NCBI RefSeq assembly: GCF_014493765.1
Contig: NZ_JACTVJ010000019.1
Location: 124,001 to 188,000, forward strand
Direction of reading: 5' to 3'
DNA: 64,000 nt
Source: Streptomyces polyasparticus
Lineage (GTDB): Bacteria; Actinomycetota; Actinomycetes; Streptomycetales; Streptomycetaceae
Shown: positions 9,066 to 18,187 of the stretch, in pieces
How positions within the stretch are numbered: position 1 is the first letter of the stretch
Layout of the letters: each line of letters starts with the position of its first letter
Made by a program: the position numbers and the translations under genes
The notes under the pieces: model-generated
What the model saw: the letters and a program-made list of their open reading frames with translations, nothing else
What the model was told of the DNA's origin: nothing
Databases searched by the model: none

Positions 9066-10346
9066 CTAGGTGCGCGGGGGTTGCAACCACGTTGCGGCCG
9101 ACTGTTCCCGGTCGACGGCCCGCATTTCCGCCTGTACGTGGGCCCGCGAGGCCCGCGGGGACACCTCTGCGAGCGCCTGCCAGATGTCGAGGTCGTCGCC
9201 GCCCCACGGGCTGTGCACCCAGTCGGCGAGCAGCTGCGGATCGGCCCGGTCCACCAGCGCGGCCCGCAGCCCCATGGCGAGCCGGTCGCGGAGCCGGACG
9301 ATCTCCGGCGCGCAGGAGGAGGGCAGCAGTGGTCCGTCGTACGCCCCCATCGCACCGGACACCGCACCCGCCGCGAGCCGTCGCTCCACCAGGAGGAAGT
9401 CCGCCTCTACGGGGACGGTCAGACGGTACGGCCGCGAGGCGAGCAGATCCGTCCCCAACAGGCCGCGCATGCGCGAGAGTTCGGCCCGCAGTGTGACGGG
9501 GGGCATGGACTCGTCCTCGTACAGGGCGATGAGCAGCTGATCCCCGGTGAGCCCCTCGGGGTGGCGGGCGAGCAGTGCGAGGAGTTCGCTGTGCCGGCGG
9601 CTCAGGCGCAGCTTGCGGCCCCGGGCGACGAGCAGGGCCTCGTCGCGGCCGAGCGCGTGCAGGGTGAGGGTCTCCGTGTGCTGGGGCGGGTGTTCCAGGG
9701 CGAGTTGGGCCTCGGCGGCGCGGGCCACGGCCTGGACAAAGGCCAGGCTGTGCGGATGGGCGAGTCCGTCGCCGCCGGTGATGTCCACGGCGCCGAGCAG
9801 CCGCCCGGTGTGCGGATGGTGGATCGGTGCGGCCGCGCAGGTCCAGGGCTGTACGGGCCGGCTGAAGTGCTCGGCCGCGAACACCTGTACCGGGCGGTCC
9901 ACCGCCACCGCCGTACCCGGCGCGTTGGTGCCCATCGCGGACTCGGCCCAGCGGGCGCCCGGCACGAAGTTCATCCGCCCGGCCCGCCGACGTGTCACCG
10001 CGTGCCCCTCGACCCACAGGAGCCGTCCCTGTGCGTCGCACACCGCGAGCAGGTGCTCGCCGTCCTTCGCGTACGTGGAGACGAGTTCCCGTACGAGGGG
10101 CATCACGCGCGCGAGCGGATGGTCCGCGCGGTAGGCGCCCAAGTCACCGTCCGCGAGCTCCACTTGGGCTGTGCCGTCGGGGCTGACATGGGCGCGCGCG
10201 GAACGCCGCCACGAAGCCGCCACCACCGGCCGTACCGGGCGCTCGACGGTGCCCGCCGTGGTGAACACGGCGTGCGCGTGGCGCAGCGCGCGTGTTTGCT
10301 CGGCCGGGTCGGTGCCCGGCTCCAGGGCCACCCAGGGATCGCTCAA
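9066..10346 (-). CDS. GAF-domain transcriptional regulator (AcoR-like, lacking AAA+ domain)
   Basis: 426 residues. The N-terminal half resembles the sensor part of AcoR/DhaR-type activators: WRRS near residue 47, then a GAF domain with HLLAVCDAQGRLLW, GTNAPGTA and GAVDITGGDG. The C-terminal half has a winged-helix-like segment (LSRRHSELLALLARHPEGLTGDQLLIALY). No sigma54-interaction ATPase domain is present, as usual in actinomycetes. The start appears to be TTG at 10346, with GGAGG five bases upstream. It is placed head-to-tail with the aldehyde dehydrogenase gene, its likely target. A 25-bp iteron array lies upstream at 10422-10479. Confidence 0.82.
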   Translation of the reverse strand: MSDPWVALEPGTDPAEQTRALRHAHAVFTTAGTVERPVRPVVAASWRRSARAHVSPDGTAQVELADGDLGAYRADHPLARVMPLVRELVSTYAKDGEHLLAVCDAQGRLLWVEGHAVTRRRAGRMNFVPGARWAESAMGTNAPGTAVAVDRPVQVFAAEHFSRPVQPWTCAAAPIHHPHTGRLLGAVDITGGDGLAHPHSLAFVQAVARAAEAQLALEHPPQHTETLTLHALGRDEALLVARGRKLRLSRRHSELLALLARHPEGLTGDQLLIALYEDESMPPVTLRAELSRMRGLLGTDLLASRPYRLTVPVEADFLLVERRLAAGAVSGAMGAYDGPLLPSSCAPEIVRLRDRLAMGLRAALVDRADPQLLADWVHSPWGGDDLDIWQALAEVSPRASRAHVQAEMRAVDREQSAATWLQPPRT

Positions 10347-10421
10347 CTCGGCCTCCGCGGCGAAAGATCCGGTGTCCGACCGGTGCGCTTGCGGCCATCG
10401 TCACCCCGGGCGCGAAAACCG

Positions 10422-10479
10422 GCAACAGCTCGCACCGCGCCAACCCGCAACAGCTCGCACCGCCCCATCCCGCAACAGG
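10422..10479. repeat. 25-bp iterons upstream of the GAF regulator
   Basis: Direct repeats with a 25-bp period start at 10422, 10447 and 10472. The shared core is GCAACAGCTCGCACCGC, with the third copy truncated to GCAACAGG. Read on the minus strand they give three GCTGTTGC-like boxes, 75-125 bp upstream of the regulator start, a plausible activator array. Confidence 0.75.
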
Positions 10480-10486
10480 CCGTCGA

Positions 10487-11086
10487 TCAGTAGAAGTTGA
10501 CCATGCGGATGTATCGCGTCCAGTCCCACAACGGCCCGGGATCGGTGTGCGTCGCGCCCGGCACCTCGTGGTGCCCGATGATGTGCTCGCGATCGCGCGG
10601 AATGCCGTACGTCGCGCACAGGTGCGCGGTCAGCGCTGCCGAGGACTCGTACATCGCGTGCGTGAACCACTCGGGCTGATCCACCCAGCCCTCGTGCTCG
10701 ATGCCGATGCTCTGCGTGTTGTACGTCCAATTGCCCGCGTGCCAGGCGATGTTGCGGTCCCGTACGCACTGCGCGACGTTGCCGTCCGAGGAGCGCACCA
10801 CGTAGTGCGCGGAGACCTGCTGCGCCGGGTTCTGGAAGATGCCGAGCGTATCCGCGTACGTCTCCTGCGTGACATGGATGACGATGCGCGTGATCGGATA
10901 CGTGGTGGGGCGGTTCGAAGTCGTCTGATTGGAGCTGCTCGCGGGGACCCAGTCGGCGTCCGGATAGTCGGCCGCGACGGGCGGCCGCGCGGCGGTCGTG
11001 CCGCCGACGAGCAGTGCGGTGGGGACGGCGAGTGCGGCGCCCTGAAGCAGGCGCCGTCTGCTGGGCAGAGCGCGGGCCGGTTCCAT
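10487..11086 (-). CDS. Tat-exported N-acetylmuramoyl-L-alanine amidase
   Basis: 199 residues. A twin-arginine signal peptide (SRRRLLQGAALAVPTALLVGG) leads into an Amidase_2/PGRP domain: IVIHVTQETYAD, the substrate groove HYVVRSSDGNVAQCV, NTQSIGIEHEG, and the metal-ligand region GHHEVPGATHTDPG. It should cleave the amide bond between N-acetylmuramic acid and the peptide stem of peptidoglycan outside the cell. The chosen ATG 11086 has GAAGGAG upstream; the longer open frame to 11239 lacks support. It is divergent from the lipoprotein gene at 11263. Confidence 0.93.
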   Translation of the reverse strand: MEPARALPSRRRLLQGAALAVPTALLVGGTTAARPPVAADYPDADWVPASSSNQTTSNRPTTYPITRIVIHVTQETYADTLGIFQNPAQQVSAHYVVRSSDGNVAQCVRDRNIAWHAGNWTYNTQSIGIEHEGWVDQPEWFTHAMYESSAALTAHLCATYGIPRDREHIIGHHEVPGATHTDPGPLWDWTRYIRMVNFY

Positions 11087-11262
11087 GGTGCTCCTTCCAC
11101 GGTCGGTGCGGCCGCGGGGGATGCGGAGGGCCACGCGTGGTGACGACGTTACGTGCAGGGGCAGTTGGGCCGGAAGAGGGTGCGTCGCGCCGTTGACGGG
11201 CCGGGGGCGGTACCGGACTCTCATCAGGGGGAAGTGCACGTGCGGGGGATCGGGGGATCATC

Positions 11263-12258
11263 GTGCGACGAATGCGTACTGCTGTGCACACGGGGGCGGT
11301 GACGCTCGTGGGCGTCCTGCTCGCGGCGGGCTGCGGTTCCGGCGACGGGGACGGGGACTGGCTGCGCGATCTGCGCTCCTCCGCGTCGGCGGACGGCGGT
11401 GCAGACGGGGATGGTGACGCAAAGGAGCCGCCGCCGTCGCCGAGCACCACGCCACCGATGAGTGACGCGGCGTACGACGCGCTGCTCGCCGAGGCCATCG
11501 ATCCGCTCAACGCGGCGCTCGGCCTGATCGGCAAGGCGAAGTCCGACAAAGCGGCCGACGAGGCGTTCACCGCGGCCGGCACCGCGGCGGGCGACGCGGA
11601 CAGGCTGCTGCGCCAGGTCGACACGCCCGACCGGGCCGACCTGGCACACCAGGATCTGCTCACGGCGCTCGCCGGGGTCTCCGGCGACCTGGAGAACACC
11701 GAACAGGGCCGCACCGACGGCACGTTGTGCACCGGCAAGGCGGCCGTCGCCCGTTTCGGCTCGCAGAAGGCGCTCGGCACACTCGATGCCGCCGCGCAGG
11801 CGGTGAGCGCGCTCGGCTACACCGTCGACATCGCCGTACCGAAGTTCCCGAAGGAGACCACCAAGCGGCTCTCCAACGGGCGGATGGTCAAGGACGGATC
11901 CCGGGGCGGCCGTGGCGTGCTGAAGATCGACGGCGCCGACCAGGACGCCGTGGTGACCTTCGCACGCGGCGGCAAGGCCGCCTTCTCCGTGTACGTGCGC
12001 AAGAACTCCAAGACCCAGGTGCAGCGGATCTCCGACGGTACGTACACGATCTACTTCACCACGGGGGAGGACTGGAACGCCTCGGCCCGCGGCTTCAACC
12101 GGAGCTGTGCGCACGAGAAGTTCGAGAAGAAGGCGCCCTTCAAGACCACGACGACCTCGACGAGGATCACGTACACCATCTTCACGATCGGCCTGAAGAC
12201 CACGATCGGCGGGAACTCACCGGTCGCTCCCGTCGCACCCGGCGACATCCCGAAGTAG
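11263..12258 (+). CDS. Putative lipoprotein
   Basis: 331 residues starting at GTG 11263. A lipoprotein signal has lipobox LAAGC with the lipidated cysteine at position 24, followed by an Asp/Gly-rich tether (GSGDGDGDW). A helical region at about 65-150 includes a single Cys (LCTGKAAVARFG), and the C-terminal part is beta-rich and Thr-rich (KTTTTSTRITYTI). I do not recognise the family; similar secreted proteins of unknown function occur in Streptomyces. Its end overlaps a small bidirectional hairpin shared with the convergent LuxR remnant. Confidence 0.75.
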   Translation: MRRMRTAVHTGAVTLVGVLLAAGCGSGDGDGDWLRDLRSSASADGGADGDGDAKEPPPSPSTTPPMSDAAYDALLAEAIDPLNAALGLIGKAKSDKAADEAFTAAGTAAGDADRLLRQVDTPDRADLAHQDLLTALAGVSGDLENTEQGRTDGTLCTGKAAVARFGSQKALGTLDAAAQAVSALGYTVDIAVPKFPKETTKRLSNGRMVKDGSRGGRGVLKIDGADQDAVVTFARGGKAAFSVYVRKNSKTQVQRISDGTYTIYFTTGEDWNASARGFNRSCAHEKFEKKAPFKTTTTSTRITYTIFTIGLKTTIGGNSPVAPVAPGDIPK

Positions 12259-12284
12259 GCCTGGGGGTGCGATCCTTCAGGCCT
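12257..12284. terminator. Possible bidirectional terminator
   Basis: 7-bp inverted repeat AGGCCTG / CAGGCCT with a 14-base loop, overlapping the stop codons of both the lipoprotein gene and the convergent LuxR reading frame. Confidence 0.4.
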
Positions 12285-13396
12285 TCGGGCCGCCCCGCAC
12301 CGGTTTGCCCGCGACGGTGCGCTGTTCGTTGTCGCGCAGCCGGGGTTCGTAGTGTCCGTAGAAGACCTTGGCGACGAGGTCGCGCCGGCTTCGTACGTCG
12401 GCTTTGCCGAAGATGCTCTTGAGATGCTGGCGCACCGTGTGCACGGAGATCACCAGGTCCTGGGCGACCTCCGCGGTGGAACTTCCCTGCAGGATGTGGC
12501 TGGTCACCTCCCGCTCGCGGGCGGTGAGGCTGTACGCCGACATCAGGAGCGAGTGGATACGGGCAGGACGGGCCGGCTCGATGATGATCGCGATCCGGGG
12601 CGGACCGGCCGACTGCAGGCACGCCCCGTGCAGCACCAGCCAGGTCCCGGACGATGACAGAACGCGGGCGACCGTCATCTCGCCCGGCCGCCCCGGGTGT
12701 TCGGCGGTACGCAGGACCCGGCCCGCCAGGGCCGGCACCACGGACGGCAGCCGCCCCGCGTCGAAGTCCCCGTCGGGGAGCTCCCGCATCCAGCGTTCGA
12801 CGCCGGGCGTGACCGATTCGACGTCCAAGGCGGCGGTGAGGATCAGCAGGCCCGGTGCGTAGGGACCGTCCGGATCCGCGGCCTCGCCCGCCAGCAGGGC
12901 GCGGCGGGCGCTCCGCCAGATACGGGGCAAGCGCCAGCAGTAAGCGCTTCTCCGTCTCGTCGAACATCGGCTGTTCCTGCTCGCGGTACAGACCGAGCGC
13001 TCCCCAGACGTCCCCGGACTTCGAGCGCAGCCCGGCGATCAGCTCCTGGTCCCCGCCGAGGGCCATGTTGCGCCGCCAGCGAGGGCTGCGGGAGGGATCG
13101 CCTCCGGTGGCCTCGTGCAGCGTGCTGATGCCCGGGCCCGAAAGTGCCACGTCGGCAAGGTGGTTGACGTCCTCGCCGTAGTACTCCTCGGCGAGCCAGT
13201 CGGCCGGGAAGGCCGTCATGCCGGGGTGGTAGTGGCTGGTGATGAGCAAGGACGCCGGGTCGAGGGTGTACCAGCAGGGCGCCGTGTAGAACGGCACGGC
13301 GCCGGCGATAACCTCCGTCGCCTCCTGCCAGAACGTGACGAGGTCGCCCGGCTGCCGGGACATGCGCGCGATCTTCTCCAGTGCCCGCTCCCTCAC
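12277..13396 (-). pseudogene. LuxR-family transcriptional regulator, frameshifted
   Basis: An N-terminal sensor part reads from GTG 13396 (VRERALEKIARMSRQ, then FYTAPCWYTLDPASLLITSHYH) to LLLALAPYLAE near 12910. It then leaves frame. The expected continuation (SARRALLAGEAADPDGP) is in the next frame and runs to the stop at 12277. The second part contains the LuxR helix-turn-helix (LTAREREVTSHILQG, VISVHTVRQHLKSIFGK). One indel in a GC-rich run near 12905-12920 explains the break. An intact protein would be about 370 residues and probably control the divergent cupin gene, which is also damaged. A sequencing error is the alternative. Confidence 0.75.
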
Positions 13397-13431
13397 ACCA
13401 TCGACTGTAGGACCGATCGCAGGCCGTGCGG

Positions 13432-13449
13432 ATACCCCAAGTGAGGTAT
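13432..13449. promoter_or_regulatory. Palindrome between LuxR and cupin genes
   Basis: 18-bp imperfect palindrome ATACCCCAAGTGAGGTAT, with ATACC and GGTAT arms and inner CA/TG pairs, in the 126-bp divergent intergenic region. It is a probable operator. Confidence 0.5.
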
Positions 13450-13522
13450 ATCGGGCCGGGCGGCACGTGGTTAGCGTCCCCTGCGACATCTGGGAAGGGC
13501 GACACCTCGGAAAGGGGGAGCC

Positions 13523-13881
13523 ATGAACGACAAGCCGGACGTCCGCGTTCTGGGCGCGCAAGAGGGCAGGGTCATTCCGAGCATCGGCCATGTGGCCAAC
13601 CGGTTCCTGGTCGACGGGACGGAGACCGAGGCGCCGGACCGGGTGACCTGATCTTCAAGCCGCGTGGCCAGTGGCACACGTTCTGGAATGCCACCGATGA
13701 GCCCGCGAGCGTGCTGGAGATCATCTCTCAGGCCGTTCTGGAGAACCTGTTCAAGTCCTTCGAGCAGCTGACCGGCATGCCGACACCGCAGGAGCTCACG
13801 GAGATGGCCGGCAAGCGTCACGTCGACCTGGACTTCGACAGCACCTTCCCGCTTATCGAACGCCTGGGCCTCCCCTTCTAG
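13523..13881 (+). pseudogene. Cupin-domain protein with internal deletion
   Basis: AAAGGGGGAG precedes ATG 13523, which opens MNDKPDVRVLGAQEG and reaches RFLVDGTETE before going out of frame and stopping at 13651. The downstream part continues in the next frame as AGPGDLIFKPRGQWHTFWN, through LEIISQAVLENLFK, to the stop at 13881. Compared with typical cupins of this kind, the middle of the barrel is missing, including the first histidine metal-binding motif. The gene therefore has a real internal deletion of very roughly 150 bp as well as a frame change, and cannot make a working cupin. Confidence 0.75.
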
Positions 13882-13894
13882 AGGGACCCAGGCG
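13861..13894. terminator. Terminator hairpin spanning the cupin stop
   Basis: Outer stem CGCCTGGG / CCCAGGCG (8 bp) with an inner CCTC / GAGG pairing. It overlaps the last codons of the cupin remnant and precedes the end of the convergent ROK gene. Confidence 0.6.
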
Positions 13895-13903
13895 TGTCGT
13901 TCC

Positions 13904-15130
13904 TCAGCGCTGCGCTCCCGCCACCGACGCCGGATCGTCCAGGACCGCCCGTACGACCGAATGCGCCGCGCCGAGGAGCGGGCCCTCCGAGCCGAGCCGG
14001 GACACGGTGACGGTGCCGCCCCTCGGGCGCGCGGGATCCGCCGTGCGGCGGGCCAGTTCGCGCTCCAGGGACGGAAGGAGCCAGGGGGAGAGGCGGGACA
14101 GGGCGCCGCCCAGGACCACCGTCTGCGGATCGAGGAGATTGACCGCGCCGGACAGCGCGATCCCGAGTGCCGCACCTGCTCCGCGCAGCGCCCGGCGCAC
14201 CTGGGCATCGCCCTCTTCCGCGCGGGTCGCGAGCAGCCCTATGCCCCCTTCTCCGTACGGGAGTCCGGCCGCGCGGAGCACCGCCTCCTCGCCCGCGTAC
14301 TGCTCCAGGCAGCCGCGTCCGCCGCACGGGCAGGCGGGTCCCTCCGGGCGCACCGGCATATGTCCCAGCTCGCCCGCGAAGCCGTGCGTACCGCGCAGGA
14401 GCCGGCCGCCGACGACGACCGCGGCACCGATGCCGATCTCCGCCGACACATGGACGAAGTCCTGCGGGGCCGGATCGCCGCCGATCCACAGCTCGGCGAG
14501 CGCGCCCAGATTGGCCTCGTTGTCCACGCTCAGCGGCAGCCCGTCGAGCAGGTAGGGGCCGAGGTCGAGTTCGCTCCAGCCCAGGTTCGGGGCGCGCACC
14601 ACGGTGTGCGAATCGCGGGCCACCAGGCCGGGTACCGCCACCGCGAGCCCGGCGGGGCGCAGGCCTGCGCTGCGGCTCGCGGTGATCACCTCCCGTACGA
14701 GACGGGCGAGTTCCTTGAGTACGGGCTCCGGCGGGCGGCCGCGGTTGTCGCTCGCCAGGGAGGCGCGGGCGCGGACTTTGCCGTGCAGATCGACCGCGCA
14801 CACCGCGAGATGGTCGACGCCGATCTCGGCGCCGAGGCCGACGGGCCCGCGCTCGCCCACGGTCAGGGCGCTGCCCGGTCGGCCCACGGTGCCGGGGCGT
14901 TCGGGGCCGAGCTCGACGAGCAGGTCGGCGCGGATCAGTTCGTCGACGAGGGTCGAGACAGCCGCCCGGGTCAGGCCGATCCGGGAGGCCACGGCGGCGC
15001 GGGAGAGCGGGCCGTGCGCGGTGATGGCCTGGAGGACGAGGGAGAGATTGCGCCGGCGGATGCCCTGCTGGGTGTTCGGCAGGAACGCGGGGTCGCCGAA
15101 ACCGCCGTTGCCGGGGAGCTCGGTGGTCAT
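13904..15130 (-). CDS. xylR: ROK-family repressor of the xylose genes
   Basis: 408 residues. The N-terminal winged helix (RRRNLSLVLQAITAHG, then LTRAAVSTLVDELI) is followed by a ROK sugar-kinase-like domain. That domain has the GIGAAVVVGGRLLRGTHGFA signature and a structural-zinc motif CPCGGRGCLEQ. ATG 15130 is preceded by GAGGAG. It lies 11 bp downstream of xylB on the same strand, so the two form an operon. By analogy with XylR/NagC-type repressors, a xylose signal would release it from the palindrome between xylB and xylA. The family is certain; the xylose role rests on context. Confidence 0.92.
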   Translation of the reverse strand: MTTELPGNGGFGDPAFLPNTQQGIRRRNLSLVLQAITAHGPLSRAAVASRIGLTRAAVSTLVDELIRADLLVELGPERPGTVGRPGSALTVGERGPVGLGAEIGVDHLAVCAVDLHGKVRARASLASDNRGRPPEPVLKELARLVREVITASRSAGLRPAGLAVAVPGLVARDSHTVVRAPNLGWSELDLGPYLLDGLPLSVDNEANLGALAELWIGGDPAPQDFVHVSAEIGIGAAVVVGGRLLRGTHGFAGELGHMPVRPEGPACPCGGRGCLEQYAGEEAVLRAAGLPYGEGGIGLLATRAEEGDAQVRRALRGAGAALGIALSGAVNLLDPQTVVLGGALSRLSPWLLPSLERELARRTADPARPRGGTVTVSRLGSEGPLLGAAHSVVRAVLDDPASVAGAQR

Positions 15131-15141
15131 GATGGGGCTCC

Positions 15142-16593
15142 TCAGGGGGTGGAGTTGCGGTCGGCGGACAGGAGGGGTGTCGCGTCGCCGAGGACGGCGG
15201 CGATGCGGTCGAGCGCTTCGTCGTCCCTGGCCGTCGGTTCGAGCACCGGCCCCTCGGCCGTGCCCCAACGCCGGGCCACTGCCGCCGGATCCTCGCCGGT
15301 CAGCAGCCCCGCGGCCTGGGCGGCCGCGCCGAGCGCGACCAGTTCGGCGGCCCGGGGGACCTGTACGGCGCGGCCGCTGAGCCTGCGTACGGTCTCCTGC
15401 CACGCGCGCCCGCGCGCCCCGCCGCCGATCAGGAGCAGGGGCTCTTCGGTGGGTGCGCCGTCCACGGCGAGCACCAGATCGAGGGCCTGCAGGAGCGCGA
15501 ACACCGCCCCGTCGTAGGCGGCTTGGAGCAGCTGGCCGGGGGTGGTGTCGTGGCGCAGGCCGTGCAACAGGCCGGACGCGCCCGGCAGGTTGGGGGTCCG
15601 CTCACCGTCCAGGAACGGCAGCAGTGTCGCCGAGCCGCCCGCCTCGACGGCCTCGCGGTCGCGGCCGAGCAGCGCGGCGATCCGATCCACGGCGAGGGTG
15701 CAGTTCAGGGTGCAGGCCAGCGGCAGCCAGTCGCCGCGCGCATCCGCGAACCCCGCGACCGTGCCGGTCGGATCCGCGGGACGCTGCCGCGCCACCGCGT
15801 ACACCGTGCCGGACGTGCCGAGGCTGAGCACGGGCGCGCCGGGACGCAAGCCCAGGCCGAGTGCGGCGGCCGCGTTGTCGCCGGTGCCCGGGGCCACCAA
15901 CACGCCCTGCGAGAAAGGCAGTTCCGGCAGCGCGCGCACGGTGCCCGCCACCTCGCCGGGCTGTACGACCCGGGGCAGCAGTGCGGGATCGAGGCCGGCC
16001 AGCTCCAGGACCTCTTCGTCGTACGAGCCGGTCGCCGCGGACCACCAGCCGGTGCCCGAGGCGTCACCGCGGTCGGTGGTGCCCTCGCCCGTGAGCCGGC
16101 CCGTGAGGTAGTCGTGCGGCAGCCGCACCGCGGCCGTCGCCGCGGCCGCGTCCGGCTCGTGCTCCGCGAGCCAGGCCCACTTGCCCACGGTGAACGAGGC
16201 GCCCGGCACACTGCCGATCCGCTCCGCCCAGGCCTTGGGGCCGCCGAGCGCTTCGACCAACCGCTGCGCCTGAGGGGCCGAACGCACGTCGTTCCACAGC
16301 AGCGCCGGACGCACCGGGCGGCCCGCCGCATCCAGCGTCACCAGGCCGTGCTGCTGGCCGCCGACCGACACCGCGGCAGCCTCGCGCGCCGCGGGGCCGC
16401 AGGCGTCGACAGCGGCGCACAGCGCCTGCCACCACTGCTCGGGATCGCTCTCGCGGCCCGCGCCGGAGGTGACGGTGTGCGGCGCCTGGCCGCTCGCCAC
16501 CACACGGCCGGTCGAGGCGTCGACGACCACGGCTTTCGTGGACTGCGTGGAACTGTCCACACCGACGACGAGCGGTCCTTCGGCTGCGGTCAT
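15142..16593 (-). CDS. xylB: Xylulokinase
   Basis: 483-residue FGGY-family carbohydrate kinase that phosphorylates D-xylulose to xylulose 5-phosphate for the pentose phosphate pathway. The N-terminal phosphate-binding motif is GVDSSTQSTKAVVVD. GGQQHGLV, LLWNDVRS and PHDYLTGRLTGE are xylulokinase landmarks, and GGGARGRAWQETV is the C-terminal ATP-site motif. The ATG at 16593 has CGGAGAA upstream. It is divergent from xylA and followed by the ROK regulator gene, the standard Streptomyces xylose layout. Confidence 0.95.
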   Translation of the reverse strand: MTAAEGPLVVGVDSSTQSTKAVVVDASTGRVVASGQAPHTVTSGAGRESDPEQWWQALCAAVDACGPAAREAAAVSVGGQQHGLVTLDAAGRPVRPALLWNDVRSAPQAQRLVEALGGPKAWAERIGSVPGASFTVGKWAWLAEHEPDAAAATAAVRLPHDYLTGRLTGEGTTDRGDASGTGWWSAATGSYDEEVLELAGLDPALLPRVVQPGEVAGTVRALPELPFSQGVLVAPGTGDNAAAALGLGLRPGAPVLSLGTSGTVYAVARQRPADPTGTVAGFADARGDWLPLACTLNCTLAVDRIAALLGRDREAVEAGGSATLLPFLDGERTPNLPGASGLLHGLRHDTTPGQLLQAAYDGAVFALLQALDLVLAVDGAPTEEPLLLIGGGARGRAWQETVRRLSGRAVQVPRAAELVALGAAAQAAGLLTGEDPAAVARRWGTAEGPVLEPTARDDEALDRIAAVLGDATPLLSADRNSTP

Positions 16594-16688
16594 GGCGTTC
16601 TCCGTTCGGCCTCGGTCCGGGCGGCGGCGTTGCTGGCCGTCCATCGTCCGCCCGACGACTGGGGGGTTTCCAGGCGCGTCCCCGGATA

Positions 16689-16717
16689 CTAATTTGTCAA
16701 TCGGCATGACGAAATAG
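16689..16717. promoter_or_regulatory. Probable XylR operator between xylB and xylA
   Basis: 29-bp interrupted palindrome with arms CTAATTTGTCA and TGACGAAATAG (9 of 11 positions pair) around a 7-bp centre. It lies 96 bp before xylB and 82 bp before xylA, well placed to control both. Its AT-rich content stands out from its surroundings. Confidence 0.7.
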
Positions 16718-16798
16718 CTCTGACAGCCACACCCGCAGGTGTGATGGACCCGAGACCAAGCGGCCCGGGCCGTCGCCGCACGAGAAGGAGCAAGGGCG

Positions 16799-17965
16799 AT
16801 GACGTATCAGCCGGTACCCGAGGACAAGTTCAGCTTCGGTCTGTGGACCGTGGGCTGGCAGGGCAAGGACCCGTTCGGCGACCCGACCCGGGCGGCGCTC
16901 GACCCGGTCGAGACGGTGCAGCGCCTCGCCGAACTGGGCGCGTACGGCGTCTCCTTCCACGACGACGACCTGATCCCCTTCGGGTCGACGGACGCCGAAC
17001 GCGAGTCGCACATCAAGCGGTTCCGGCAGGCGCTGGACGCCGCCGGCATGAAGGTGCCCGCGGCCACCACGAACCTGTTCACGCACCCGGTGTTCAAGGA
17101 CGGCGCCTTCACCGCCAACGACCGCGACATCCGCCGCTATGCCATCCGCAAGGTCATCCGCAACATCGACCTCGCCGTCGAACTCGGCGCCGAGACCTAT
17201 GTCGCCTGGGGCGGCCGCGAGGGCGCGGAGTCGGGCGGCGCGAAGGATGTGCGCGACGCGCTCGACCGCATGAAGGAGGCCTTCGACCTGCTCGGCGAGT
17301 ACGTCACCGAGCAGGGCTACAACCTGCGCTTCGCCATCGAGCCGAAGCCCAACGAGCCGCGCGGCGACATCCTGCTGCCCACGGTGGGCCACGCCCTGGC
17401 GTTCATCGAGCGGCTCGAACGCCCCGAACTGTTCGGCGTCAACCCGGAGGTGGGCCACGAGCAGATGGCAGGCCTCAACTTCCCGCACGGCATCGCCCAG
17501 GCCCTGTGGGCCGGCAAGCTCTACCACATCGACCTCAACGGCCAGAACGGCATCAAGTACGACCAGGACCTGCGCTTCGGAGTCGGCGACGTACGTGCTG
17601 CGTTCTGGCTCGTGGACCTCCTCGAGTCGGCCGGGTACAGCGGTCCGAAGGTCTTCGACTTCAAGCCGCCGCGCACCGAGGACTTCGACGGCGTGTGGGA
17701 GTCGGCCGCGGGCTGTATGCGCAACTACCTGATCCTGCGCGAGCGTTCGGCCGCCTTCCGGGCCGACCCCGACGTGCAGCAGGCACTGCTGGACGCCCGC
17801 CTCGACCAGCTCGCCAAGCCCACCGCCGCGGACGGCCTCGCCGGGCTGCTCGCGGACAAGGGCGCGTTCGAGGAGTTCGACGTGGATGCCGCCGCCGGGC
17901 GCGGGATGGCCTTCGAGCGGCTCGACCAGCTGGCGATGGACCATCTGCTGGGGGCGCGCGGCTGA
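16799..17965 (+). CDS. xylA: Xylose isomerase
   Basis: 388-residue class I (actinomycete-type) xylose isomerase, interconverting D-xylose and D-xylulose with divalent metal. The catalytic pair H54 and D57 lies in [10 protein letters not shown]. Metal-ligand regions include [12 protein letters not shown] and [11 protein letters not shown], then [19 protein letters not shown]. Length and sequence match the Streptomyces enzymes closely. The ATG at 16799 has AAGGAG upstream. It is divergent from xylB-xylR and shares the 29-bp palindrome. Confidence 0.97.
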   Translation: MTYQPVPEDKFSFGLWTVGWQGKDPFGDPTRAALDPVETVQRLAELGAYGVSFHDDDLIPFGSTDAERESHIKRFRQALDAAGMKVPAATTNLFTHPVFKDGAFTANDRDIRRYAIRKVIRNIDLAVELGAETYVAWGGREGAESGGAKDVRDALDRMKEAFDLLGEYVTEQGYNLRFAIEPKPNEPRGDILLPTVGHALAFIERLERPELFGVNPEVGHEQMAGLNFPHGIAQALWAGKLYHIDLNGQNGIKYDQDLRFGVGDVRAAFWLVDLLESAGYSGPKVFDFKPPRTEDFDGVWESAAGCMRNYLILRERSAAFRADPDVQQALLDARLDQLAKPTAADGLAGLLADKGAFEEFDVDAAAGRGMAFERLDQLAMDHLLGARG

Positions 17966-18187
17966 TCGGGGTGCGGGGGTGGCGGGGGCTGTCCGGTGAG
18001 GTGGCCCCCGCTCGACCGCTCGCTCGACAGCCCGACCGCCCGACCGCCCGGCGGGGCAGGGCCCACCCGGTTGGTCCGGCGGACGGCCCCGACCGGACTG
18101 TCCGCCGGGCAGGCCTTATCCGGACGGGAGCCGCCAACTTCCATGCGGGGGTCGCGTCCTGAGCGATTCGGGGTGACTCTTGACGGT

